Part shown: positions 1 to 7,400 of the stretch, in pieces | How positions within the stretch are numbered: the first letter of the stretch is position 1 | Layout of the letters: each line of letters starts with the position of its first letter | DNA from: an uncultured Anaerotignum sp. | Lineage (GTDB): Bacteria > Bacillota > Clostridia > Lachnospirales > Anaerotignaceae | Length of the DNA stretch: 11,291 nucleotides | NCBI RefSeq assembly: GCF_905212195.1 | Contig: NZ_CAJMDQ010000074.1 | Location: 1-11,291 of the forward strand | Reading direction: 5' to 3' | The notes under the pieces: model-generated | Told to the model about the DNA's origin: nothing | Database searches by the model: none | The model's input: the letters and a program-made list of their open reading frames with translations, nothing else | Position numbers and translations under genes: made by a program

Positions 1-61
1 TTGGACATTTGTATTCAGCGGGAGAAAATAACCTTGACAAATCTCGTCTCAGAAGCGGATT

Positions 62-1633
62 TTGGAAAAGTATTGCCGGGATCACGGCTATACAGCTATC
101 CGCCACTACGACGAGGACGACGGATATTCGGGAACCAACTTCAACCGGCCCGGATTCCAGAGGATGCTTGCCGACATCAAGGCGGGCAAGATCAAGCGCG
201 TTGTCGTTAAGGATATGAGCCGGTTCGGGCGTAACTATCTGCAAGTCGGAATGTATACGGAAATGCTGTTTCCAGAGTACGGCGTCCACTTTATTGCCGT
301 CAATGACGGTGTGGACAGTGTGCGCGGGGACAGCGAGTTTACCGCCATCCGCAACGTATTCAATGAAATGTACGCCAAGGACACCAGCAAGAAAATCCGG
401 GCAACGTGGCAATCCAAAGGACGCTCCGGCGAACACCTCACCACTATCCCGCCTTATGGGTACAAGAAAGACCCGGAGAACAAGAAGCGGTGGATCGTGG
501 ATGAAGAAGCTGCCGCCGTTGTCCAGAAGATTTTTGCACTGTGCATGGACGGCATGGGGCCGACGCAAATTGCAAAATGGCTCCAAGAAAATAAAGTTCT
601 TTCGCCTGTTGCTTACTGCTACGAAAACGACTTGCCGACAACATCTAAACGGCCAACTGACCCTTATAAATGGGCAACAAAGACGGTAGTGCATATTTTG
701 GAACGCCTTGACTATTTGGGCCATACGGTCAATTTCAAAACCACCAAGCAATCGTTCAAGAGCAAGAAAAAGCTGTGGAATGACCCGTCAGAATGGGTGA
801 TCTTCGAGAACACACAGGAACCTATCATTGAGGAAAGTGTGTTTCTGATTGTGCAGAAAATCCGGCAGGGCCGTCGCCGTCCTACCAGAATGGGTGACAT
901 GGGAATGTTTTCCGGCCTGCTGTACTGTGCGGATTGCGGCGGCAAGATGTACCTGTGCCGTGCTAATTGCTACAAGCCAGAGCAGGAATATTACATCTGT
1001 TCTACCTATCGCAAAGGCCGTACCTTATGTTCGACCCATTCTATCCGGCGCGTTGTCCTTGAAGAAATCGTGCTGCGAAACCTGCGAGAAGCCATTCAGT
1101 ATGTGACGCAGTATGAGGACGACTTCGTGCAGCGGGCCGCAGATCAAAGCCTGCGGGAACGGGACAAGGAGCTGGCACAAAAGAAAGACACTCTGGCGCA
1201 ATCGCAAAAGCGGATTGCCGAGCTGGATGTTATCATCAAGCGACTGTATGAGGATAACATTTCCGGCAAGCTCTCCGACGAGCGTTTCATCAAACTGTCC
1301 CGTGACTATGAGCTGGAACAGACCAACCTTACAAATCTTGTCGAACATCTGCGGCAGGAAGTCAAGGAACAGGAGAAGCAGAAAGTCAACGTCAGACAGT
1401 TTATTGCAGCAGTCAGAAAGTACACCGATATGCAGCAGCTTGACGCTTCCATTCTCCGGGAGTTTGTGGATAAAATTTATATCTCCGAGGTTTACACGCC
1501 GGACGAGAACGAGCCACGCATTAAGGTCAGAGAAATTGAGATCGTCTACAACTTCATTGGTGCATTTGATTTTGAGGAAGCAAGGGAGCAATCCCAAGCA
1601 GCCCAAAAAGAAAAGAAAACCGGCGTAGCCTAA
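62..1633 (+). CDS. Large serine recombinase, DUF4368 type, N-terminus lost (probably inactive remnant)
   Basis: Site-specific recombinase that would excise or integrate its element by serine-mediated strand exchange. The 523-residue open frame starts at a TTG with no clear ribosome site. An in-frame TGA lies at 35-37. Order of parts: rest of the resolvase catalytic domain (about 1-115, keeping the arginines of VKDMSRFGRN, 49-58); Recombinase domain (about 120-275); zinc ribbon with C289, C292, C313 and C323; helical, charged coiled-coil region (about 355-445); C-terminal DUF4368 (about 446-505, with REFVDKIYI). What is missing is the first 20-30 residues with the Y-x-R-x-S motif that supplies the nucleophilic serine. 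The DNA before 62 contains family-like fragments in other frames (see findings), which points to a deletion or frameshift, or to a sequencing error. Family assignment is secure; activity is doubtful. Confidence 0.85.
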   Translation: MEKYCRDHGYTAIRHYDEDDGYSGTNFNRPGFQRMLADIKAGKIKRVVVKDMSRFGRNYLQVGMYTEMLFPEYGVHFIAVNDGVDSVRGDSEFTAIRNVFNEMYAKDTSKKIRATWQSKGRSGEHLTTIPPYGYKKDPENKKRWIVDEEAAAVVQKIFALCMDGMGPTQIAKWLQENKVLSPVAYCYENDLPTTSKRPTDPYKWATKTVVHILERLDYLGHTVNFKTTKQSFKSKKKLWNDPSEWVIFENTQEPIIEESVFLIVQKIRQGRRRPTRMGDMGMFSGLLYCADCGGKMYLCRANCYKPEQEYYICSTYRKGRTLCSTHSIRRVVLEEIVLRNLREAIQYVTQYEDDFVQRAADQSLRERDKELAQKKDTLAQSQKRIAELDVIIKRLYEDNISGKLSDERFIKLSRDYELEQTNLTNLVEHLRQEVKEQEKQKVNVRQFIAAVRKYTDMQQLDASILREFVDKIYISEVYTPDENEPRIKVREIEIVYNFIGAFDFEEAREQSQAAQKEKKTGVA

Positions 1634-1642
1634 ACTACGCCG
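1621..1642 (+). other. Perfect hairpin across the recombinase stop codon
   Basis: CGGCGTAG (1621-1628) and CTACGCCG (1635-1642) form a perfect 8-bp stem with a 6-base loop that contains the TAA stop (1631-1633). It is not followed by a U-run, so it is not a complete intrinsic terminator. It could protect the 3' end of the mRNA, pause RNA polymerase ahead of the next hairpin, or be part of the element's end. Confidence 0.5.
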
Positions 1643-1670
1643 ATTCTCTCACATAAATGTTTTCTTACGT

Positions 1671-1702
1671 CACCGCCCCTTTGGCCGGTGGTTTTTATTT
1701 TT
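1671..1702 (+). terminator. Intrinsic terminator of the recombinase gene
   Basis: CACCG (1671-1675) pairs with CGGTG (1686-1690). Two more C-G pairs can form inside past a one-base bulge. The stem is followed by a T-rich tract (GTTTTTATTTTTT). It would stop recombinase transcripts before they run antisense into dsdA. The opposite strand lacks a U-run, so it does not serve dsdA. Confidence 0.6.
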
Positions 1703-1723
1703 TCTATCGATGTTGTCTGAATA

Positions 1724-3055
1724 TTATTTCAGATGTGTATGCATATATTCTTCACGGATTTCTGCAGGAACCAGACTGCCGCCTGTTGCCCAAGGGATAT
1801 GTACGGCATTTGCCATTTTGTCTTTCAGTCCCATTTTTTCGATATATGTCTGCATTTCGGCAGATTTCAGCTGGATAGGGCCCCAGAAGGATGCGCATGC
1901 GGAAGGTTCCAGGAAGATGTCTTCTGTGTTAACGATGTCACGCATCAGGTCATAGATATGATAGTCTTCCAGAGAAAGGATACCGGAGAGCAGGTTTTTC
2001 ATCACGCCGCCAACAAAACCGGAAGCGCGGCCAACTGCCAGACCATCGGCATGAGTCTGACCGCTCAGGCCAAAGTCCTGTACGGAAACTTCGTTTTGCA
2101 GACCGGAAGCCATACCAACCAGCATACAAGGTGCCTGTGTGGGTTCAATGAAGAAAACATGAACATTGTCGCCAAAGAGCTGTTTGAAGCCGAAAGCAAC
2201 ACCGCCGGGCGCGCCGCCAACACCACAGGGGATGTAAACAAACAGGGGATGGTCTGCATCAACGGTGATACCTTTTTCTGTAAACTGTTTCTGAATACGT
2301 TTTGCAGCAACGGCATAGCCCAGGAACAGAGTTACAGAGTTTTCATCGTCTACAAAATAACTGGAAGGATCTGCGTCAGAATTCTTTCTGCCTACTTCTA
2401 CAGCTTTGCTGTAGTCATCATTATATTCGATGACTTCTGCACCACGCTGACGAAGGAGATCTTTTTTCCACTGCTTTGCATCAGCAGACATATGTACAAT
2501 AACATGGAAGCCCAGGGCTGCACTCATGATACCGATGCTCATGCCCAGATTGCCGGTAGAACCAACCTGAATCTTAAACTGGCTGAAAAATTCCTTGAAT
2601 TCAGGAGAAGCGAATACGGAATAATCATCTGTTGGTTTGATTTTGCCATGTTCCAATGCCAGGTCTTCTGCATGTTTCAATACTTCGTAAATACCGCCTC
2701 TTGCTTTGACAGAACCGGAGATTGCCAGATGGCTGTCCTGTTTCAGGAATAAACGTCCGGGAATGGAGGTGCTGTATTCTTCTTCCAACTGTTTCTGCAT
2801 ATGAGGGATTTCTGTCAGGGGAGATTCGATCAAGCCGTTCTGAGGTTCTGTTTCAGGAAAGACTTTTTTGATAAAGGGTGCAAAACGAGCCAATCTTGCT
2901 TCGGCATCATCAATATCTGCCATTGTGATGTTGATCTTTGCCAATGCGTCAGCTGTTTTTTCCTGATTTTCATTGATCCAGATGACTTCCTTGCCTTCGC
3001 TCACCTGTTCCAGAAGTGCTTTGTTATTGACACGATTCCAAAATGTTTTTTCCAT
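1724..3055 (-). CDS. dsdA: D-serine ammonia-lyase (D-serine dehydratase)
   Basis: Cytoplasmic PLP enzyme converting D-serine to pyruvate and ammonia; it detoxifies D-serine and lets it be used as carbon and nitrogen source. The protein is 443 residues, close to the 442 of E. coli DsdA. It shows the fold-type II PLP lysine in SGSVKARGG (K117), the substrate/cofactor loop GSTGNLGMS (165-173), the glycine-rich phosphate loop CGVGGAPGG (277-285), and a C-terminal HIPWATGGSLVP segment typical of the family. An upstream in-frame start at 3091 would add 12 residues, but the Met at 3055 sits 7 bases after a perfect AGGAGG, so it is chosen. The gene is alone: no dsdC regulator or dsdX permease is visible. 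It is convergent with the recombinase, and its C-terminus appears intact despite the nearby element boundary. Confidence 0.95.
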   Translation of the reverse strand: MEKTFWNRVNNKALLEQVSEGKEVIWINENQEKTADALAKINITMADIDDAEARLARFAPFIKKVFPETEPQNGLIESPLTEIPHMQKQLEEEYSTSIPGRLFLKQDSHLAISGSVKARGGIYEVLKHAEDLALEHGKIKPTDDYSVFASPEFKEFFSQFKIQVGSTGNLGMSIGIMSAALGFHVIVHMSADAKQWKKDLLRQRGAEVIEYNDDYSKAVEVGRKNSDADPSSYFVDDENSVTLFLGYAVAAKRIQKQFTEKGITVDADHPLFVYIPCGVGGAPGGVAFGFKQLFGDNVHVFFIEPTQAPCMLVGMASGLQNEVSVQDFGLSGQTHADGLAVGRASGFVGGVMKNLLSGILSLEDYHIYDLMRDIVNTEDIFLEPSACASFWGPIQLKSAEMQTYIEKMGLKDKMANAVHIPWATGGSLVPAEIREEYMHTHLK

Positions 3056-3062
3056 AAGTTTC

Positions 3063-3068
3063 CCTCCT
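3063..3068 (-). promoter_or_regulatory. dsdA ribosome binding site
   Basis: On the minus strand AGGAGG lies 7 bases before the ATG at 3055. It decides against the longer upstream start at 3091, which would lie in front of this site. Confidence 0.85.
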
Positions 3069-3080
3069 AAGTATAGGTTT

Positions 3081-3102
3081 AAGTAAGACAAATGTCTTTC
3101 TT
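3081..3102 (-). promoter_or_regulatory. Candidate operator dyad upstream of dsdA
   Basis: AAGACA (3085-3090) and TGTCTT (3093-3098) form a perfect dyad around a 2-base centre. After a single symmetric T/T mismatch, AAG (3081-3083) and CTT (3100-3102) extend it. It lies just downstream of the -10 box, about where transcription should start, and before the ribosome site. That is a usual place for a repressor to block. The binding protein is unknown. Confidence 0.45.
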
Positions 3103-3105
3103 GAT

Positions 3106-3134
3106 ATCATAACACAAAAAAGGAAATATGTCCT
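3106..3134 (-). promoter_or_regulatory. Candidate dsdA promoter
   Basis: On the minus strand, a -35-like AGGACA (3129-3134, 4 of 6) and a -10 TATGAT (3106-3111, 5 of 6) are separated by 17 bases. The start of transcription would fall near 3099, about 45 bases before the dsdA start codon. Confidence 0.5.
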
Positions 3135-3513
3135 CATTTTTGTACAATATTGTGATTTGGCTGAGGGGAAAAGTTGTGCTGTTTTGTGAGAAATATGATA
3201 GGAACGGGATGCGAAGAAAATTAAAAAAAGGGGAACGATGCGAGATTTTCTTTTAAAATTCTAATAAAAAATTTTTTATGGAAAACAAATGAAAACCAAA
3301 CAAATGGAAAGAAAAAATATGCAAATATCAGAATTAAATTTCTGTAATACATCTCTCGATTCAATTGAACGTAAAATATATTAACAATAATTGATATATC
3401 GCTGATTTAGACGAGTTTTATTTGCTTGGAAAATGAAAAAAGATATTATCACAAATTTAATAGAAAATAATTTCTGAAAATTATGCAAAAAGATGCACTT
3501 TTCTGCGCGATGC
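3135..3513. other. AT-rich intergenic region without a supported gene
   Basis: About 380 bases of strongly AT-rich DNA between the dsdA promoter and the promoter of the recombinase-like gene. It holds a perfect 16-bp A/T palindrome at 3264-3279, a near-direct repeat of GGAACG-ATGCGA at 3201-3214 and 3232-3243, and AAACAAATG twice (3283-3291 and 3298-3306). A 31-codon open frame at 3289-3384 is possible but lacks a good ribosome site. I see no structured RNA. Confidence 0.6.
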
Positions 3514-3542
3514 TTGTCAATATATGTAAAAAGTGTTATATT
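3514..3542 (+). promoter_or_regulatory. Promoter of the recombinase-like gene
   Basis: TTGTCA (3514-3519) and TATATT (3537-3542) are 17 bases apart, each 5 of 6 to the sigma-A consensus. Transcription would begin near 3549 and leave a leader of about 83 bases before the start at 3632. The arms ATATATGT (3520-3527) and ACATATAT (3552-3559) form an inverted repeat around the -10 box, a possible autoregulatory site. Confidence 0.65.
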
Positions 3543-3631
3543 TTAATTGTAACATATATGTGCTGATTATGTATATTTATTGTTTTTTGATTTAGAAGGG
3601 GAATTTTGTTTTTAGAACAAGTGAGTAAAGA

Positions 3632-4438
3632 ATGGAAGAGATTAGATTAACATTTGAAAGCATTGATACGTTTTTGCAGAAAAAGGTAGAAGCAGGGAAT
3701 AAACCAGAAACCATTGTGGAATATCGGCGCATTTTATTGAACTTAAAACAATGGATGTTGCCAGACATAATGATGCGTGAAGAAACTTTGAAACGATGGA
3801 AAGTGTACATGCAGTCGGAAAGTAAGTTGGCGGTACGAACCATCAATCGAAGGTTGGCAGTGGTGAATCAGTTTTTGGATTTCTTGGGGCAGAGAAATTG
3901 GCAGGTATCGGGGATACCTTTGGAAAAAGGCGAAAAAGCAGTTTTATATCGAGGAGAATATATCCGCTTGCTGCAGGCCGCGAAACAGATGAATAAAGAA
4001 AAAATATATTTCATTATGAAGACAATTTGCGTTCTTGGTGTTTCTATGCGTGAGTTCTCTCAACTGACCGTTGACTTTATCAAAAATGGTAGAGGGGAGA
4101 TTGGTATAGGTGGAAATACCAGACAGATTGTGGTGCCTTCCAGTTTCCAAAAGGAATTGTTGGCTTACTGTGGGCGCAATGATATTCATGATGGTCCTAT
4201 TTTTCTTTCTCAAAAAGGAGAAGAACTGCATCGCGTTACAGTGAATATGGCGATGAAGCAGTTGTGTCAATCAGCAGGCGTTGCGCCAGAAAAAGCAACT
4301 CCCAGCTGTTTGCGGGGGTTGTATGAACAGACACAACAGGAATTACAAGAGAATATTTCCATTTTACTTTTACAGTATTATGAAAAGCTGCTAGAAGCAG
4401 ATGATATAATGGCAGCTTGGGAAGGGCGTGATTTATGA
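3632..4438 (+). CDS. Degenerate tyrosine recombinase/integrase homologue
   Basis: A 268-residue protein with the layout of a phage-type integrase. An N-terminal helical core-binding region (about 6-90) contains TIVEYRRILLNLKQW and TINRRLAVVNQFLDFLG. A catalytic-like domain (about 105-255) contains YRGEYIRLLQAAK, a helix with TICVLGVSMREFSQL, TRQIVVP and MKQLCQSAGV. The catalytic set is largely gone: the first arginine (normally GxRxSEL) reads GVSMREF (136-142); the beta-hairpin lysine position is N162; the HxLRH box reads SCLRG (225-229), keeping only R228; and the final H and Tyr motif is not recognisable. The frame is nevertheless open and has a good promoter. The start is the ATG at 3632, because a TAA lies in frame two codons upstream; the ribosome site is weak. 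The gene lies 50 bp before the SLH gene on the same strand. It could be a DNA-binding regulator derived from a recombinase, or a gene in decay. Confidence 0.7.
   Translation: MEEIRLTFESIDTFLQKKVEAGNKPETIVEYRRILLNLKQWMLPDIMMREETLKRWKVYMQSESKLAVRTINRRLAVVNQFLDFLGQRNWQVSGIPLEKGEKAVLYRGEYIRLLQAAKQMNKEKIYFIMKTICVLGVSMREFSQLTVDFIKNGRGEIGIGGNTRQIVVPSSFQKELLAYCGRNDIHDGPIFLSQKGEELHRVTVNMAMKQLCQSAGVAPEKATPSCLRGLYEQTQQELQENISILLLQYYEKLLEADDIMAAWEGRDL
4402..4410 (+). promoter_or_regulatory. Extended -10 promoter candidate for the SLH gene
   Basis: TGATATAAT is a perfect extended -10 element (TG-n-TATAAT) inside the last codons of the recombinase-like gene. No good -35 lies 17 bases upstream, but extended -10 promoters do not need one. 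It is bracketed by a perfect 7-bp inverted repeat, AAGCTGC (4385-4391) and GCAGCTT (4412-4418). Transcription would begin near 4417, about 70 bases before the SLH start codon. Confidence 0.4.
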
Positions 4439-4475
4439 GACAAGGTTTTTAGAAGAGAAGCAACATAGTATGAGC

Positions 4476-4484
4476 AAGGAGGAG
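4476..4484 (+). promoter_or_regulatory. Ribosome binding site of the SLH gene
   Basis: AAGGAGGAG lies just upstream of the ATG at 4489, with the AGGAGG core 6 bases away. It is a strong site, in contrast to the weak one of the gene upstream, and fits a highly translated surface protein. Confidence 0.8.
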
Positions 4485-4488
4485 AAGT

Positions 4489-7400
4489 ATGAAAAGAAAG
4501 TTATGGAAACGGCGAGTTTTTGCCTTTCTTGTGATTGCAGCTATGGTCATCCCACAGGGAGTATATGCTGCGGACACAGTGGAAAATAATGCTGCGGAAA
4601 ATACGATTGCCGAAGACGTACTAGAAAAGGTACATGCAGAAGGTTGCACACTTGATTCAAATCATGAAGGAGAATGTGTGATAGCACCGGCAGAAAGTGA
4701 AGAAGAAACTCTGCCAGAAAAAGTACATGAAGATGGTTGTGTGCTGGCTCCTGACCATGAAGGAGAGTGTGAAGTCGAAGAAAAGACAGAAGAAATGGCG
4801 ATGCTGAAAGCGCCCCAGGATGCGAGAGATGGAGAAAAACAGCATGATATTGAAAATGGCAATGTTGAGCTTGACAACTCTTGCGGGGAAAATTGCCCTG
4901 GTCATATTATTACAGGTAGTTCTACAGGGGACGCAAATAAAATAATCGTAAATGGTGGGACACATACCATTACGTTAAAAAATGTCACCATAAATCCTGA
5001 TGGGCTTTTATCAAATGCATATTCTGCTATGGATATCACAGATAATGCAAAAGTAACTCTTGTTTTAGAGGATAACAATACGCTGAATGGTCACTTAAAC
5101 CATCCTGGTATTTGGGTGGACGCAGGTGCATCTTTGACTATTGAAGGAACTGGCAGCTTGTATGCTGCAGCACTTGGTGGTACTGCTGGCAATGGTGCAG
5201 CGGGCATTGGTAGTGGCAGCGGTACAAATACAAATTTTGGTGACATCACTATCAATAGCGGTACAGTAGAAGCTTATGGTACTGTTGGCGGTGCAGGTAT
5301 TGGCGGTGGATACGAAACAGGAAACGGTACGGCTACTGGTGATATTACGATTAACGGTGGTTATGTCAAAGCAGTTGGTGGCAGCATTTGGGGAGGCAGT
5401 TCCGCCGGTGCAGGTATTGGTGCAGGTGAAAATGCTAATTATGGTGGTACTATAACCATTACTGGCGGTGTTGTTTATGCTGAAAGCGGTAAGGATGATA
5501 TGCCTAGTATTGGCGGTGGTGGTCATATTACTGGTGATGTAAGTCATGGTACTTTCTCCACAGGAAGCAACGGTAATGCTGTTATTGTAGCTCCTAATGG
5601 TATTGGCGCAAAGCAGAATGCTGTAGAATGGGATGGTATTTTTGCAAGCCATGGCAGCAATGAGAACACAGTACGAGTGGAAAATGGCACAGTGGTATTA
5701 AATGACAATGATGCTAATATTCAGGTATGGGGAGATCCTGTTCTGGATTATGATTTAACCGTCGAAGATGGAACAACGCTGAAAATCCATAAAGATGATA
5801 GAGGCGTTAATAATGCTGTTTCTTTAACGATGAAAGATGGAAACACGCTTACCAATAACGGCACCATTTTACTGGGCAGCAGCGAGAATGAAGAGTCCTA
5901 TCTGATTTTGGAAGGCGGCGTTGAAAAAACAGCTGGAAATGGTACGTTGAACTGTACCAAACCATCTGCAGTAAAACTTCCGCTGACTGATGAATTGGTT
6001 ACTATGACCAATGATGATTTGACTTATAATGGGAAAGAACAGAAACCAACAGTTACAGTAAATTTGGACTTGTGGAAATATAAACAGGCTTTCAGTACTC
6101 CTGAAGATTATAGTGAAACTTATAATCCTGCAGAAAGCAAAGATGCTGGCGAATACGAAATTACACTGGAAAGCACAGGAACAGGTAATTTGTTGGATGG
6201 ATCTGTGACAAAAGGTTATACGATCAAAAAAGCAGACTTTAACATCGGTATGCCTTCCACATGGTCTGTACAGGTTGGAGAAACACATCTTCTTTCTAAA
6301 TTACCAACACCTAACATCAGTATTGATCCTAATATTCAAGATGATATGTCAGAATTGAAAGCAGGTACTTTGGACTGGTTCACAGATGCGAACAGAAAGA
6401 CACCTGTGACAGATGATTATTTGAAAGATAGACTTGCTGGTGACACGATTGTAATTTATGGCAGATATAGCCATAACGATGGCAATTTCATTAGTCCTAA
6501 AGAAGGTCCTTTAGAGATTATAATGACAAACTACAAAGTGCCTAATGTAAGCATTTACGAAGGAGATAAAAAGGTTACACAGTTAGTAAAAACATACGGT
6601 GATCCTTCCGTTAATTTGAATGCAAAAATTCATTTGGGCAATAGTGATGAGCCTCCAAAGAGTGAAGTAACTTGGACAAGCAACAATCCTGGTGTAGTAT
6701 CTGTAGATGAAAATGGGACAGTAACTTTCCTTAGCAAGGGAAGGGCGGTTATCACAGCTACAGTTGCAGAACATGATACAGGTAATCCGGATACCAGTTA
6801 TGCACAGGCACAAGGACGTGTAGAGATTATTGTAAATCCCAAAGAGATCACTGTAAATGAAACGAATCTGAAACTAAATGGTAAAACGGCAGAAGCAGAT
6901 AGGACATTTACATGGCCGTATGATGGCATAACAAATATTTCTGTTGGCGATGTAACATTAGATGGTGTGATATCTGATGATGATGTAACAGTTAATGGTT
7001 CTGCAGAATTGGATAATGTAAATGAAGGAACAAGAACAGCAACCATTATTTATACGTTATCTGGAGCAGATGCAGCCAATTATGTGTTAACTAAGAACAC
7101 AAGTGAACGTACCGTTGTGATTACACAAAACCCTGCTAATATGGTTGTGTTGTCTTATGACGCAAATGGCGGTAATGGTTCTATGAATTCTCAGCGTGTA
7201 CATAAAGGAGATAAGGTAACTGTTTCCACAAATACATTTACAAGAGATCATTATATCTTTGATGGTTGGAATACACAGCCTAATGGAAATGGAACTTCCT
7301 ATAATGCAGGAGATACATTTGAAATTGATCAGAATATTGTTCTTTATGCACAGTGGAAATCTGATGGTTCTTCTGGTGGCGATGGTGGAGACGGCGGTTC

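Larger units (their letters stand above)
1..1702 (+). mobile_element. Right-hand end of an integrative element (serine recombinase and terminator)
   Basis: The left 1.7 kb is visibly more GC-rich than the rest of the window and carries only a large serine recombinase of the DUF4368 type, which in Clostridia is normally the terminal gene of an integrative and mobilisable element. The gene points toward the dsdA 3' end and is closed by two hairpins within 70 bp of its stop. Composition changes between about 1643 and 1723, so the element boundary most likely lies there. The left end and the cargo are outside the window, and no direct repeat marking an attachment site can be identified from one end alone. 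Confidence 0.45.

Noticed and set aside
1733..2752. 339-codon open frame on the plus strand opposite dsdA
   Set aside because: Antisense to a well-conserved enzyme, with no recognisable domain and unusually rich in Cys, Phe and His.
3433..3477. 14-codon frame in the AT-rich gap
   Set aside because: Too short, no ribosome site, and expected by chance in such AT-rich DNA.
3514..3559. Invertible promoter for phase variation, given a recombinase-like gene and inverted repeats
   Set aside because: The arms are only 8 bp of A/T-rich sequence and the adjacent recombinase lacks its catalytic residues; no second site was found.
4470..4586. Short frame starting at the ATG at 4470, overlapping the SLH start
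   Set aside because: No ribosome site in front of it; the AAGGAGGAG falls inside it and clearly serves the ATG at 4489.
5095..5652. 185-codon minus-strand frame rich in Thr, Ser and Asn
   Set aside because: Mirror image of the glycine-rich repeats of the SLH protein; low complexity and without a start signal.
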